This document shows positions 40,973 through 50,804 of a stretch of 64,000 nucleotides of DNA, piece by piece. A program made the position numbers and the translations under genes. Source of the DNA: PALSA-1353 sp050014015 (lineage in GTDB: Bacteria; Planctomycetota; Phycisphaerae; Tepidisphaerales; Tepidisphaeraceae). The stretch covers positions 1 through 64,000 of the forward strand of contig JBEKEC010000026.1 of assembly GCA_050014015.1 (NCBI GenBank), in the 5' to 3' direction. The notes under the pieces were generated by a model, which saw only the letters and a list, made by a program, of their open reading frames with translations, was not told the origin of the DNA and searched no databases. Position 1 is the stretch's first letter, and each line of letters begins with the position of its first letter.

Positions 40973-42685
40973 TCATCTCTGGGAATTGAGTAGGTCGGTC
41001 AATAGCTGGTCGCTGGTGGTGATCACCTTGCTGGAGGCGCTGAAGCCCGTGGAAGCAAGGATGAGGTTGATGAATTGCTGGGATAGATCGACGTTGCTTT
41101 GCTCCAAGGCGCCGGATTGGAGCGTTCCCGTTCCGTTGGCGGTTGCGGCGCCGATGAGCGCCGTGCCGCTGTTCGGGCCTTGAATGAATACGTCGCTGCC
41201 CTGATTGATCAGGCCGTCGGGATTGTTGAAATTGGCCAGAGCCACCTGCCCCAGGGCCTTGGTGAGGCCGTTGGTGAACTGCCCGGTGATCGTGCCGTCG
41301 CCCCCGACGGAAAAGGAGGTGAGCGTTCCGATGGGCTCGCCATCCTGCGTGTTCATGACGAGGTTGGAGCTGGTGCTGGACAGCGCCGTGGCTCCCGAGA
41401 AATTGAGGTTGATGTTGAGCGGGCTTTGTGCGCCGCTGCCCGTTCGAACAATGGAGAGCTGGGTTCCGGTGCTCGACATCAATTGGCCGGAGCTGCTGAA
41501 GGTCAGCGTCCCGCTCCCCACGATCGGGCCGTTGCCGCCCAGGTTATCGGGACTCGTGGCATAGAAGCGCCAAACGTTCCCGCCGGTGGCGGTCTTGCTT
41601 TCGAGCACGGTGGTCAGGTTGATGCTGATCGGTGTGCCAAGGGAATCGTAGGCGGTGATGGTGGTGTTCGTGCTTTGGCCGGCTGCTCCGTCGGTGAACG
41701 TGCCGTCGGCGCCGCTGCTCATTGTGAACGGGCTGGTGCTGGAGGTGGTATCGACCAGTCCTTGCGATCCGAGCGTCAGGACGTTATCGCTTCCCGTGTT
41801 GCCGATGATCGTCAGTTGCGCCGTGGTGCCCGTGGTTTGCAGCGTGGTGCCAGGAGTGGGATTTCCCGGCTCGACGACGCCGGTGTTGATCCCCAACGCC
41901 TGATTGATGAAGTTCTCCAAATCCGCGACCGTGGACGTGGCCTTGACGGTAAACGACTGTGAGGGCAAATCGTGTCCTCCCTGCGTCCCGGCGAGCGTCA
42001 GGACGTCCCCGACGTTCATCAGCGCCACCGGCGGAACTGCGGTCGAGACTAGATTGGTCAGCAGGTCCGCCCCCGTCGGCGCGGTGCCGGCGACCGTCGA
42101 GAAGACCTGGCTCGTCAGAATGGTTGACCCGCTTGCCACGTCGCCGCCGGCATCCAGATTGCCCTCTATGCTGACGTTCTGCGTGGCCGCGGCGATGGTG
42201 GCCTGGCCCAACGGGATCGTGAGGTTCTGCAGCGTCCCGGCAACGATGTTGCCTTGGGAATCCGTGCCGTATCCCTGCAAATACGCCCCGGCTGCGCTCA
42301 CAAGCTCGTCGGAGCCATTGAGGTTGAATCCGCCGTCCCGCGTGAATTCCTGCCCCTTATTGGAGTTCACCACGAAAAAGCCGTCTCCGCTGATGGCCAT
42401 GTCGGTATCCACGCCGGTGGTTTGAATCTGCCCGGGCGTGAAATTAGTGGAGATCGAGCCCACCTGCACTCCCATGCCCTCCTGGCCGGGGTTGGTACCG
42501 CCGAAGTTTCCGTTTGGCGCGCTGCTGCTTTGTTCAGTGACGTAGAATTGCGACGAGAACGACACGTTGCTGGATTTGAACGCGGTGGTGTTCGCGTTGG
42601 CGATGTTGTTGCCCACGACGTCCAACCACGATTGATTGGTGTCGAGGCCGGACAACCCTGTGAATAGCGAACTGGCTAGTGACAT
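40973..42685 (-). CDS. flgE: Flagellar hook protein FlgE, 570 aa
   Basis: Builds the hook. N-terminal rod/hook helix (MSLASSLFTGLSGLDTNQSWLDVVGNNIANANTTAFK), the central D1/D2 region with ISGDGFFVVNSNKGQEFTRDGGF, and the C-terminal helix (SNVDLSQQFINLILASTGFSASSKVITTSDQLL). The variable middle is Thr/Ser/Gly-rich and larger than in enterics. It follows flgD, its cap protein, by 89 bases. Confidence 0.95.
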   Translation of the reverse strand: MSLASSLFTGLSGLDTNQSWLDVVGNNIANANTTAFKSSNVSFSSQFYVTEQSSSAPNGNFGGTNPGQEGMGVQVGSISTNFTPGQIQTTGVDTDMAISGDGFFVVNSNKGQEFTRDGGFNLNGSDELVSAAGAYLQGYGTDSQGNIVAGTLQNLTIPLGQATIAAATQNVSIEGNLDAGGDVASGSTILTSQVFSTVAGTAPTGADLLTNLVSTAVPPVALMNVGDVLTLAGTQGGHDLPSQSFTVKATSTVADLENFINQALGINTGVVEPGNPTPGTTLQTTGTTAQLTIIGNTGSDNVLTLGSQGLVDTTSSTSPFTMSSGADGTFTDGAAGQSTNTTITAYDSLGTPISINLTTVLESKTATGGNVWRFYATSPDNLGGNGPIVGSGTLTFSSSGQLMSSTGTQLSIVRTGSGAQSPLNINLNFSGATALSSTSSNLVMNTQDGEPIGTLTSFSVGGDGTITGQFTNGLTKALGQVALANFNNPDGLINQGSDVFIQGPNSGTALIGAATANGTGTLQSGALEQSNVDLSQQFINLILASTGFSASSKVITTSDQLLTDLLNSQR

Positions 42686-42774
42686 GGCAAACCCGCCTGG
42701 GATTCAAGGACTTCCGTTTGATCGAACTTCCGCCGCGACTCCGTCGCAGGCATCCTGGACCGTTTGTCCGCCGG

Positions 42775-43218
42775 TTATGACGGCGTGCCGCTGGCCGTCG
42801 CGGCCGGCGCGTTGGTGATCGCCGTCACGTTGCTCATCGCAAGCGTCGAGCCGGTGTTCAACTCCAGGCTCACCCCGCTGCTGGTGATCTGGACCGCCGA
42901 CACGATTCCCGTGATCGAGTTGCTGTTTGCATCCGTGCCCTGGACCTCTTTCCCGATCATCCCTGCCGCCGCGGAGACCTGGTTCTGCTGCACCATCCCC
43001 GTCAGATCGGTCTGCATCGTCGTCGCCGACTGAAGCTGGCCGATCTCGCTGATCTGTTGCAGCATCGTGTTGGGGTCCGTCGGACTCAGCGGATCCTGGT
43101 TCTGCAACTCGGTGATCATGAACTTGATGAAGTCGTTCGCCGTGAGCGAATTGGCAGACGACGTCGACGAGGAACCGGCCGATCCAAGGGAGGACGCAAG
43201 TGCGTTGATGGCGCTCAT
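42775..43218 (-). CDS. flgD: Flagellar hook-capping protein FlgD, 147 aa
   Basis: Scaffold cap for hook assembly. Contains TANDFIKFMITELQNQDPLSPTDPNTMLQQISEIGQLQS, the FlgD N-terminal signature, and a short C-terminal half. It is shorter than enteric FlgD (about 230 aa) and lacks the larger Tudor-like insert. The start at 43218 follows AAAGGGA; a longer in-frame start at 43338 would overlap fliK. Confidence 0.92.
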   Translation of the reverse strand: MSAINALASSLGSAGSSSTSSANSLTANDFIKFMITELQNQDPLSPTDPNTMLQQISEIGQLQSATTMQTDLTGMVQQNQVSAAAGMIGKEVQGTDANSNSITGIVSAVQITSSGVSLELNTGSTLAMSNVTAITNAPAATASGTPS

Positions 43219-43330
43219 AATGAAATCCCTTTCGGCAGAAGTGTGATGGAGAATACAAAAAACCGACGGGGTAATTTGCGGCGGCGCGAAAAGTGCGCGG
43301 GCGTTCGGCGAAACCTGCGCGGAAGGGGGA

Positions 43331-44722
43331 TCAGGCAACCAGATCGAGCGGATCGTTGTCGCCGCGGATGCGCCGCCACATTCGCCGCAACGTCTCGCGG
43401 CGCTGCTGTTCCTGCTGGGCGCTGCGTCCGTCGGAGGATTGCTGTCCGCCGCTTTCCGAGTCGTTTCCCTTGCCTGAGGAATTCCCGGAATTGGACGACT
43501 GTTGAACGTGCAGCCGATCGACGCTCACGCCCTGCGTTTCCAGGGCCTCCTTCAATTGCCCAAGCGTGTGGGAGAGCAGCCGCGTCGCCTGGTCGTTGCT
43601 CGTCTGGAACGTGGCCGACATCACGCCGTCTTCCATCCGCACCGTGATCTGCATCGCGCCCAGGTCGGGTGGATTCAGCGTGATGTTCATGGTCCCCCCA
43701 TTGGGCAGCAGGCTGCCGTGGATCGTCGAAACAATGGAGGGCTGGTTTGCCTCGGCGAATTGAGCGACCGGCGATTGCCCAACGGAGGATGGCGCCGCCG
43801 CGGGCTGCGCCTGATTCGCCCCCGCATTGGTCGCCGAGAAACCCGGCAGCAATTCGGCGAACGCCGACCCCGTCAAATCGACGCCGGCAGCCTTGTCCTT
43901 GGCGGCCAATTGCGCATCGGCATCCGCGGCGGCGGTCAATTGCGCATCCGCGGAGGCCTGGCCTTGCGCAGCAGCGGCTTCACCTTCGCCCGTGGGGGTA
44001 TCCGCGGTCGAGTCCGCCGGTTTGAACGGCGAGACGTTTGGGCGAATGCTCGTCTGTTTCAACGTGGCCGCATCGTTGGGATCCTCGTTAGAGGCCGAAC
44101 CGTCGACCGTCGCCGTCTTGGCGGTGGTGTTGGCCGCGGCAACGGGCGGTTGCTGGGCGGATGCCGCGGTCGTCAGCGTCGTCAGGTCCGGCGATGTTTG
44201 GGATTCCGGCGAGGGCTGATCCGTTTTTTGAGCCGCGGGCTTGCCGGCAACGGGTTTCGCATCGGGATTCCCCGTCGCCGGATTTACCGGCTGGAGGGAA
44301 AGAACGTTCGTCGGCGTGGCATGAACCGGCAAGGGCGTGTTTTGCGCGACATCGGCAACGTTCGCCTGTTCATCCGTCGTCGGTTCGGAAACCTGCGTCT
44401 GGGCCTGGGTCTCCGTCTCCGCGGCGTCCGATGGATTCGCCTTGGCGTTCTGCTGCTTCTGCTGCGGATTGGACTTATCCTTCAATTGGGCGGATTTCGT
44501 CTGCGTTTTTTTCGCGGTGGAACTGGCCGCGGCGTTCGACGGCTGGGATGGCGCCGGGGCCGAATGCGAGGGTTTTGATTTCGCCTTGCTCAACTGCTGC
44601 GAAAAATCGCTTGTCTCGGCCTGGCCAGCGGAAGGCAAAGCCTCCGCCCTCGAATTGCTCGCCGCCGGCGGAGGCGGCGGAGGCGCGGGTTTCGGCAGAA
44701 TATTCACTATCGACGCGCTCAT
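43331..44722 (-). CDS. fliK: Flagellar hook-length control protein FliK, 463 aa
   Basis: Molecular ruler and export switch trigger. The first 320 residues are low-complexity (Ala, Gln, Pro, Ser, Thr, Lys), as in other rulers. The C-terminal Flg_hook domain is present (GTMNITLNPPDLGAMQITVRMEDGVMSATFQ...ATRLLSHTLGQLKEALETQGVSVDRLHV), followed by a Ser/Gly/Gln-rich tail. It overlaps the MotE-like gene as ATGA. Confidence 0.92.
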   Translation of the reverse strand: MSASIVNILPKPAPPPPPPAASNSRAEALPSAGQAETSDFSQQLSKAKSKPSHSAPAPSQPSNAAASSTAKKTQTKSAQLKDKSNPQQKQQNAKANPSDAAETETQAQTQVSEPTTDEQANVADVAQNTPLPVHATPTNVLSLQPVNPATGNPDAKPVAGKPAAQKTDQPSPESQTSPDLTTLTTAASAQQPPVAAANTTAKTATVDGSASNEDPNDAATLKQTSIRPNVSPFKPADSTADTPTGEGEAAAAQGQASADAQLTAAADADAQLAAKDKAAGVDLTGSAFAELLPGFSATNAGANQAQPAAAPSSVGQSPVAQFAEANQPSIVSTIHGSLLPNGGTMNITLNPPDLGAMQITVRMEDGVMSATFQTSNDQATRLLSHTLGQLKEALETQGVSVDRLHVQQSSNSGNSSGKGNDSESGGQQSSDGRSAQQEQQRRETLRRMWRRIRGDNDPLDLVA

Positions 44723-45402
44723 GATGGCTTCGTGTCCGCTGATGAGACCTGCGACTGGCGAATGCGTTCCATGATCCTCTGGATGAATGTAGTTTCGTCC
44801 GTCGTCTTGAATTCCTTGATTATTTTTCCCGCCGCCCGCGTGTCCATCGCCTGGAGATACTGCTGAACCGTCGCCTCGCTCAGCGTCATGAAGATGGATT
44901 TGACCTGTTTTGGCGGCATGGCGCTGTAGAGCGACAGAGTGCTCTGGAAGCCGGCGTCGTCCTGAAGCCGCTGGGCCTCCTGTTCCCGGTCCGCCAGGTT
45001 CTTTTCCCGCTTGTCAAGCGCCGCCCGGTCGGCCGCCAGCTTCTGGTTGGCCAAATCCACCTGCCTTTGCAGGTCGGCCAACTCGCGCTGCCGCTGATCT
45101 ATTTCCAGCATTTGGGCGTCGAACGTCTTGCGGAGGAATTCAACCTGCTCGATCGCCGTCGTGCCGCCGCGGACCAGCAGCCTCGACAGGTCCGTCCGCG
45201 ACGCCGAGCCCGTCCCCTGAGCGGCGCTGGGCTGGGTGGCCGACGCCAACGCGGATGACGGCTTTGCAAACAACACGTTTTTCAATTGCGCAATCTTAGC
45301 CTTGTCCAAATGCCCGGACTGGAAGAGGTAGCCCACCGCTCCGGCCACGCCCAGGAAATTCAGCGCCAGCGTCAGGACGAGGATTCCGAACGCTTTCTTC
45401 AT
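44719..45402 (-). CDS. MotE-like flagellar protein (MgtE N-terminal-type domain), 227 aa
   Basis: Membrane-anchored coiled-coil protein. One N-terminal hydrophobic helix (residues 4-27), a coiled coil (about 95-150, rich in Gln, Leu and Arg) and a C-terminal domain (SLYSAMPPKQVKSIFMTLSEATVQQYLQAMDTRAAGKIIKEF) of the MgtE_N type. Such genes next to fliJ and fliK are called motE or fliJ-associated and support stator or FliJ-related functions. Four-base overlaps with both fliJ and fliK show tight coupling. Confidence 0.8.
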   Translation of the reverse strand: MKKAFGILVLTLALNFLGVAGAVGYLFQSGHLDKAKIAQLKNVLFAKPSSALASATQPSAAQGTGSASRTDLSRLLVRGGTTAIEQVEFLRKTFDAQMLEIDQRQRELADLQRQVDLANQKLAADRAALDKREKNLADREQEAQRLQDDAGFQSTLSLYSAMPPKQVKSIFMTLSEATVQQYLQAMDTRAAGKIIKEFKTTDETTFIQRIMERIRQSQVSSADTKPS

Positions 45403-45869
45403 GCCGCCCCCGCTCCGGTCTGGGCAAATCGATCGTGACCAAGCTGCATTCCGATCTCATCCATTTCCGCAACGTCGCGCCGTTCCAATTGTTCGCGCCA
45501 GCGGGCATATTGCCGCTCCCGCAGCTTCTCGATGATCTTTCGCTTCTTCGCCGCCTCGGCGACGTTCCGTTTGGCGCGGTCCAGTTGCACCTGAACGGCG
45601 GCCATTTTCTGGGCGATCTCCGTGGCTTTGCGCTGCATCGCGACCGCGAAACGCCGATGCGCCGCCAGGAACACCAGGTCCAGCCGACCCACCAGCCGAT
45701 TCGTCCGCAGATCGGCTTCGGAAGCGCGCACGGAGGCGTCCAGAGCCCGCAACTCGGCATCCAATGCCGACATCTGCCCTTGAATCACCGCCAGCTCGCG
45801 CCTGCATTGGTGTTCGAGGTTCGTCCGATGCCGAAGTACGCCGTCGAGTTGGAATGCGAATTTGGCCAT
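45399..45869 (-). CDS. fliJ: Flagellar export protein FliJ, 156 aa
   Basis: Coiled-coil stalk of the export ATPase. MAKFAFQLDGVLRHRTNLEHQCRRELA and long heptads through residue 140 match FliJ; the last residues are flexible. It lies 11 bases after fliI and overlaps the MotE-like gene by four. Confidence 0.88.
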   Translation of the reverse strand: MAKFAFQLDGVLRHRTNLEHQCRRELAVIQGQMSALDAELRALDASVRASEADLRTNRLVGRLDLVFLAAHRRFAVAMQRKATEIAQKMAAVQVQLDRAKRNVAEAAKKRKIIEKLRERQYARWREQLERRDVAEMDEIGMQLGHDRFAQTGAGAA

Positions 45870-45880
45870 GTCCGTTCAAA

Positions 45881-47260
45881 TCATTTTCCGGCGCCCGCCG
45901 GCGCGGGCCGGGATTTCTGCGCCTGGGCGCGGAGGGCTCTTTCCAATTGATCGATCCACGCCGACAGTTCCGCCAACTGCCGCACGGACTGTTCCATCTT
46001 CAGCGGCGAAGCCGAATCCTGCTGAAGGAACTGCAGTATCCGTTGCCGCGATTGCACCGAAAGGTCGAATTCCGGATTGACGCCCGGAACGTAGGCGCCG
46101 ATGTTGACCAGGTCTTCGATGTCCTGATAGACGGCCGTCAGGCCCAGGACGCGTTTGGCGTGCGCCAGTTGCTCGGCTGCGACCACGTCGCCGCGAACGC
46201 GGCTGATGCTCTGCAACACGTCGATCGCCGGGAAATGCGAACGGTTGGCCAGCGACCGGCTCAGCCAAACGTGCCCGTCCACGATTCCCTTGACCGCGTC
46301 GGCGATCGGCTCGTTGAAATCGTCCCCCTCGACCAGGATGGTGTAGAACCCGGTGATCGATCCGCGCTGGCTGCGGCCGGCCCGCTCCAGGATTTGCGGC
46401 AGAAGCCCAAAGACGCTGGGGGGATATCCCTTGGTCGCCGGCGGCTCCCGCGCCGCCAGCCCGATCTGCCGCTGCGCATGGCACATGCGCGTGATCGAAT
46501 CCACCAGCAGCAACACGTTCATCCCCTCGTCGCGGAAATACTCCGCGATGGTGCAGGCGACCTTCACCGACCGCACGCGCAGCAGCGGGGCCTCGTCGCC
46601 CGTGCTCACCACCACGACGCACCGCCGAAGCCCCTCTTCGCCCAGGATTTTCTGGAGGAATTCCTGCACCTCGCGGCCACGCTCCCCCACCAGCGACACC
46701 ACCGAAACGTCCGCGCTGGTGTGCTTGGCAATCTGGCCCAGCAGCGTGCTCTTGCCCACGCCGGGACCCGAAAAAATTCCCATCCGTTGGCCAAGCCCGC
46801 ACGTATGCAACGCATCGACCGCGCGGATGCTCGTGGAGATCGGCTGGTCAATGTTGATCCGCGACATCGGCGCGACCGACCGGGCGTCGATCCGGCGGCG
46901 CGTTCCCATCGGCAACGGTTGCCGGCCGTCCACCGGCTTGCCCAGCCCGTTGAGCACGCGGCCCAGCAGCCGGTGCGTGCAATTGACCGTCGGGGCGGCC
47001 GCGAGATTTTCCACGCGGTCCCCGCGCGCAACTCCGGCCGACGATTCCAGCGACATCAGCAGCGTCCGGTCGTGCTGAAACCCGATCACCTCCGCGACCG
47101 ATTCCCTTCCGCCAAAGCTCACGATCCGGCACAGCGATCCGACCGGCAACGCCAGGTCGCTCGCCTCGATCGTCAACCCGCCGATCGCCTGCACCTGGCC
47201 CGCCACGCGATACGGCAGCGCCGATTCCACGAAATCAACCTGCGAGCCGAGATACGTCAT
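45881..47260 (-). CDS. fliI: Flagellum-specific ATP synthase-like export ATPase FliI, 459 aa
   Basis: Hexameric ATPase energising flagellar export. Walker A is SGPGVGKST at 164-172, Walker B region LLLVDSITR, and SLVGERGREVQEF and ATKGYPPSVFGLLPQILERAG are T3SS-ATPase signatures. The ATG at 47260 overlaps the fliH stop as ATGA; longer in-frame starts are not conserved. Full length. Confidence 0.97.
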   Translation of the reverse strand: MTYLGSQVDFVESALPYRVAGQVQAIGGLTIEASDLALPVGSLCRIVSFGGRESVAEVIGFQHDRTLLMSLESSAGVARGDRVENLAAAPTVNCTHRLLGRVLNGLGKPVDGRQPLPMGTRRRIDARSVAPMSRINIDQPISTSIRAVDALHTCGLGQRMGIFSGPGVGKSTLLGQIAKHTSADVSVVSLVGERGREVQEFLQKILGEEGLRRCVVVVSTGDEAPLLRVRSVKVACTIAEYFRDEGMNVLLLVDSITRMCHAQRQIGLAAREPPATKGYPPSVFGLLPQILERAGRSQRGSITGFYTILVEGDDFNEPIADAVKGIVDGHVWLSRSLANRSHFPAIDVLQSISRVRGDVVAAEQLAHAKRVLGLTAVYQDIEDLVNIGAYVPGVNPEFDLSVQSRQRILQFLQQDSASPLKMEQSVRQLAELSAWIDQLERALRAQAQKSRPAPAGAGK

Positions 47261-47961
47261 TTCGCTTCCCCTGGTTGTTCCGGAAGAAGCTCGCCGATGA
47301 TCTGGTCGAGTTGGGAATCCAAGTCCCCGTCGATCTTTCCGTGGGCCGTGAACACCCGCGCCCCGCCCGGAGCGATCGACGAATCCTCCGTCAACTCGAC
47401 GTGCTTGAGTTGCGGCCACGCAAGGCGAAGATTCGGCAGCTCTGCCTGAAGCGTTTTAAGCTGCGACGGATGGACGGCGACGCGCACGTCGGCGGCGTGA
47501 ATCGCCAGGGAGAGCGCTTCGCTTAAATTCCGGGACAGGGTCTGCTCGTCGATGATGCCCTGCCGCTTGGTGACCTTGCGCGCAATCGCGCAGGCAAGGC
47601 GCACGACCTCGTTGATCCCGTGGGTTTGGAGCTGATCGCGGCCGTCGTCCAACAGACGCACCGCCTGCGTGAGCGCGCCGATGAGCTGCGTCATCGCCGC
47701 CCCATGCTCGGCCAACGCCTCGGCGTGGCCGGCCTTTTTCCCTTCCTCGAATCCCTGCTCCTGCCCCTGCCGGCGGCCTTCGGCCAGGCCGTCGGTCTTC
47801 GCGCAATGGTGGATTTTCTCGCTTTCGGTTTGCGCGGCGGCGATGATCTGGCCGGCCTTGGCGCGGGCGCGCAGGATCACGGATTTGGCCGCCGCCTCGA
47901 TGTCCCGCATCGAGAAGACCGACACGCTCATCGGAACGTCCGCGGATTTGATCAGACCCAT
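47257..47961 (-). CDS. fliH: Flagellar export regulator FliH, 234 aa
   Basis: Binds and restrains FliI. N-terminal charged helix, a Gly-rich EGRRQGQEQGFEEGKKAGHAEA stretch (GxxxG-type repeats common in FliH), and the C-terminal domain with ACAIARKVTKRQ and ALSLAIHAADVRVAVHPSQL. It overlaps fliI by four bases. An ATG ten codons in (MSVSVF) is a possible alternative start. Confidence 0.92.
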   Translation of the reverse strand: MGLIKSADVPMSVSVFSMRDIEAAAKSVILRARAKAGQIIAAAQTESEKIHHCAKTDGLAEGRRQGQEQGFEEGKKAGHAEALAEHGAAMTQLIGALTQAVRLLDDGRDQLQTHGINEVVRLACAIARKVTKRQGIIDEQTLSRNLSEALSLAIHAADVRVAVHPSQLKTLQAELPNLRLAWPQLKHVELTEDSSIAPGGARVFTAHGKIDGDLDSQLDQIIGELLPEQPGEAK

Positions 47962-48007
47962 ACTGCCGCTCCACGCAAGGACCCACGCCGCCGGTCATTC
48001 AGCCTAA

Positions 48008-49015
48008 TTACACAACCATTTCCTTCTCGCCGCCGCGCCCGGAGATGATGATCTCGCCCGCGTCCTCCAGGCGGCGGACGACGTCGACGATCTTCTGCTG
48101 CGCCGCCTCCACGTCGCTGACCCGCACCGGACCCATGTATTGCATGTCCTCCTGGATCAACTGCGCCGCGCGCTCCGACATGTTCTTGAAAATCTTCTGC
48201 TTCAACTCGTCGCTGGCGGTCTTCAACGCCAGCGCAAGCTCGTCGTTGTCGATTTCCTTCAGCACGGACTGGATGCCCTTGTCGTTGACCAGCAGGATGT
48301 CCTCGAACACGAACATCAGCCGCCGAATCTGCTCCACCAGGTCCGGATCCTCCGCCTCCAACCCTTCCATGATCCCCTTTTCCGTCGACCGATCGGCGAG
48401 GTTGAGGATCTCCGCCACCGTGTCCACCCCGCCGGCCTTTTCAAAGGTCTGGCTGACAATGTCCGACAGCCGGTGTTCCAGCCCACGCTCCACTTCCTTG
48501 ATCACCTCGGGATTGGTCTGCTCCATGTTGGCGACGCGCTTGACCACCTCGATCTGCTTCTGGCTCGGCAGCCCGACCAGAATCTCGCTCGCCTTCTGCG
48601 GCGGAAGATGCGCCAGGATCAACGCGATCGTCTGCGGATGCTCGTCCTGAATGAACGTCAACAGGTTTTCGCTTTCCGCCTTCTGAAGAAATGAAAATGG
48701 CGTCGTCTGCACCTGCTGGGTGACCTGCTTGAGCACTCGGCTGGCGTCGTCGTCGCCGAGCGAACTGCGCACCAGCGACTTGGCATATTCCAGGCCCCCT
48801 TCGTTCATGGAAGTGTGCGCCAATGCCAGGCTGTAGAATTCGCCGAAAACTTCCGTGCGCTGGTCGATGGCAACGTCCTTGATGACGGCGATCTCGCGGA
48901 CGACCTCCTCGACCGCATCGGGCGGCAGACGCTTGAGAATCTCCGAGGCCTGCTCCTGCGTCAGGGAAAGCATCAGCACCGCGGCTTTGCGCACACCGGA
49001 GATTTCTTCGGCCAT
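48008..49015 (-). CDS. fliG: Flagellar motor switch protein FliG, 335 aa
   Basis: C-ring torque subunit. N-terminal FliF-binding domain (SGVRKAAVLMLSLTQEQASEILKRL), middle domain with EHPQTIALILAHLPPQKASEIL and the C-terminal charged ridge (FVFEDILLVNDKGIQSVLKEID, DMQYMGPVRVSDVEAAQQKIV). The ATG at 49015 gives the standard start and follows GAGGCG. It lies 45 bases after fliF. Confidence 0.97.
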   Translation of the reverse strand: MAEEISGVRKAAVLMLSLTQEQASEILKRLPPDAVEEVVREIAVIKDVAIDQRTEVFGEFYSLALAHTSMNEGGLEYAKSLVRSSLGDDDASRVLKQVTQQVQTTPFSFLQKAESENLLTFIQDEHPQTIALILAHLPPQKASEILVGLPSQKQIEVVKRVANMEQTNPEVIKEVERGLEHRLSDIVSQTFEKAGGVDTVAEILNLADRSTEKGIMEGLEAEDPDLVEQIRRLMFVFEDILLVNDKGIQSVLKEIDNDELALALKTASDELKQKIFKNMSERAAQLIQEDMQYMGPVRVSDVEAAQQKIVDVVRRLEDAGEIIISGRGGEKEMVV

Positions 49016-49060
49016 ATCGCCTCGGAGCCGGCCTCTTGTCGCCGGCCCCCCTTTCACCCG

Positions 49061-50716
49061 TTAATGGTTAAGCCATCGCTTGACGAGACTGGCCGCCGCG
49101 TCGGGGTTCGCGGTCACCATCTTCTGAACCTGGTCGAGCACCTGCTGCCCCTTGACCGTCTCTTCATCCAATTCCATCCCGTCGAGGGATTCGTTGTTTT
49201 CAGCCGCGCTGCCCACCACCGTTTCGTTGCCGTTCAGCGTCGGGCTCTCGGCCGCCGCCAGCGGCTGTGCCACCGTCGTCGTCGCGGGGGCGCCGCCGCC
49301 TTTACGCACCATCATCATCACCATGAACAGACTGATCACCGCCAGCACGCCCACGCCGACCTCTTTGCCGTGTTTCCCCAGCGCGGTGGTCATCGGTGAC
49401 GCGGCCGTCTCCTGCCCCAGGGGCAATTCCGGCTGCACCACGTCGTCGTATGTTTCAACAAACAGCGCTTCCTCCGTCGGGAAAACGGCGCACCCCTTCA
49501 CCTCGTTGTGAATTTTCTGGAGCTGCGCGTCGATGTACGTCTTCAGGGCGGCGGGATCATCCGGGTCCTTTCCCCCGCTTTCAATCTTGTAGGTCTGTAT
49601 GAAATAACTGCGGGGAACGCGCACCGATGCCGACGCCACCGTCGCCGTGCCGGCGCCTTGCTTGACGATCTCATCCGTGTTCGAGTAGTCGGATTTGAAT
49701 TCGTTCTTTTCCGTGGAGTTGGTGGACCCGCCGCCCCCCCCGCCGCCCGACGCCGGCAGCGACAGGCTCGTGTTCGCCATCGCGCCCGGTTCCTCCTGGG
49801 CCGACGCCGTCTGGGCGTTCTGCTCCTGGCTGGTTTCTTCGGTTTGCATCGGCACGGAGACCGTCTGCTTGGGATCGATCTTGTGGATGGTCGTGGTCGT
49901 CTGTGACGTATCCACCTTCACCGTGACGGAGACCATCACGCCGCGGATGTCCTCCAGGGCGTCTTCGATCTTTTTGCGGTAATAATCCTCATACTGCTGT
50001 TGCATCGCGACGCCGTCGCCGCCGCTGTCCATGCCGTCCGCCGAACGGTCCTTGATCGGGAACGACACGCCATCGACGATCACGTTCACGCGGCTCCGCT
50101 CCATTCCCGCCTGGGCGCCGCAAATAACGTCCGCGGCGGATTCGGCGAGTTGGCGGTTGGTGATCTTGTTGTTGCGCCCCGTCGTGATCGTCACGGTCGC
50201 CACCGGCTGCACGTCGTTGTCCCCAATGTGACGGTCCACGCTCGGATCGATCACCACGTCCGCCTCGGCAACCCCCGGCCAGCGCCGAATCATCCCCGCC
50301 AGCGTCTGCTCCCGCGCACGCAGGAACATCTGGTCCGTCTTGTCCGGCGGATCCAGCCAGTTCATCTGCTTGATAATCTCGTCAAACCCCTTGTCGAAAT
50401 CCTTCGGCAAGGCGTTGGAGTACCCCAGCACCGCCAGCACTTCCATCTTCCGATCCGCCGGAACCATCACCTTGTCCCCGACCACCTGATGCGGGATGTC
50501 CCGCGCATCCAGGTTCGCGGTGATCAACCCCACGTCTTCCGTGGAAAGCGATTGATCCAGCAGCGGCGACATCTCCGGCTCCGCCGCCCAATGCGACCAC
50601 CACAGCAGCGTCATCACCATGATCGTCAGCAGGGAAACGACCAGCATCTTCTGCGTGGCCGAAAGCCCGCCCAGCTGTTCCTGAATCCGCGTGAATTGTG
50701 CTTTGAGGAAATCCAT
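49061..50716 (-). CDS. fliF: Flagellar MS-ring protein FliF, 551 aa
   Basis: Forms the MS ring that templates the rod and C ring. Membrane helix near residues 22-40; the secretin-like YscJ/FliF domain (TANLDARDIPHQVVGDKVMVPADRKMEVL...EQTLAGMIRRWPGVAEADVVIDPS); a variable middle; a second membrane helix near 455-475; and the C-terminal FliG-binding tail (KMVTANPDAAASLVKRWLNH). The region around 310-350 is Gly/Ser/Asn-rich. Confidence 0.96.
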   Translation of the reverse strand: MDFLKAQFTRIQEQLGGLSATQKMLVVSLLTIMVMTLLWWSHWAAEPEMSPLLDQSLSTEDVGLITANLDARDIPHQVVGDKVMVPADRKMEVLAVLGYSNALPKDFDKGFDEIIKQMNWLDPPDKTDQMFLRAREQTLAGMIRRWPGVAEADVVIDPSVDRHIGDNDVQPVATVTITTGRNNKITNRQLAESAADVICGAQAGMERSRVNVIVDGVSFPIKDRSADGMDSGGDGVAMQQQYEDYYRKKIEDALEDIRGVMVSVTVKVDTSQTTTTIHKIDPKQTVSVPMQTEETSQEQNAQTASAQEEPGAMANTSLSLPASGGGGGGGSTNSTEKNEFKSDYSNTDEIVKQGAGTATVASASVRVPRSYFIQTYKIESGGKDPDDPAALKTYIDAQLQKIHNEVKGCAVFPTEEALFVETYDDVVQPELPLGQETAASPMTTALGKHGKEVGVGVLAVISLFMVMMMVRKGGGAPATTTVAQPLAAAESPTLNGNETVVGSAAENNESLDGMELDEETVKGQQVLDQVQKMVTANPDAAASLVKRWLNH

Positions 50717-50804
50717 CGCTCAGCCCTCCATGGCCGAGAAGGTCGCATCCTGCGAAATTGAACTACTTTAGAGCATTCCTGCGTCCAAATTGCAACAAAA
50801 CCGT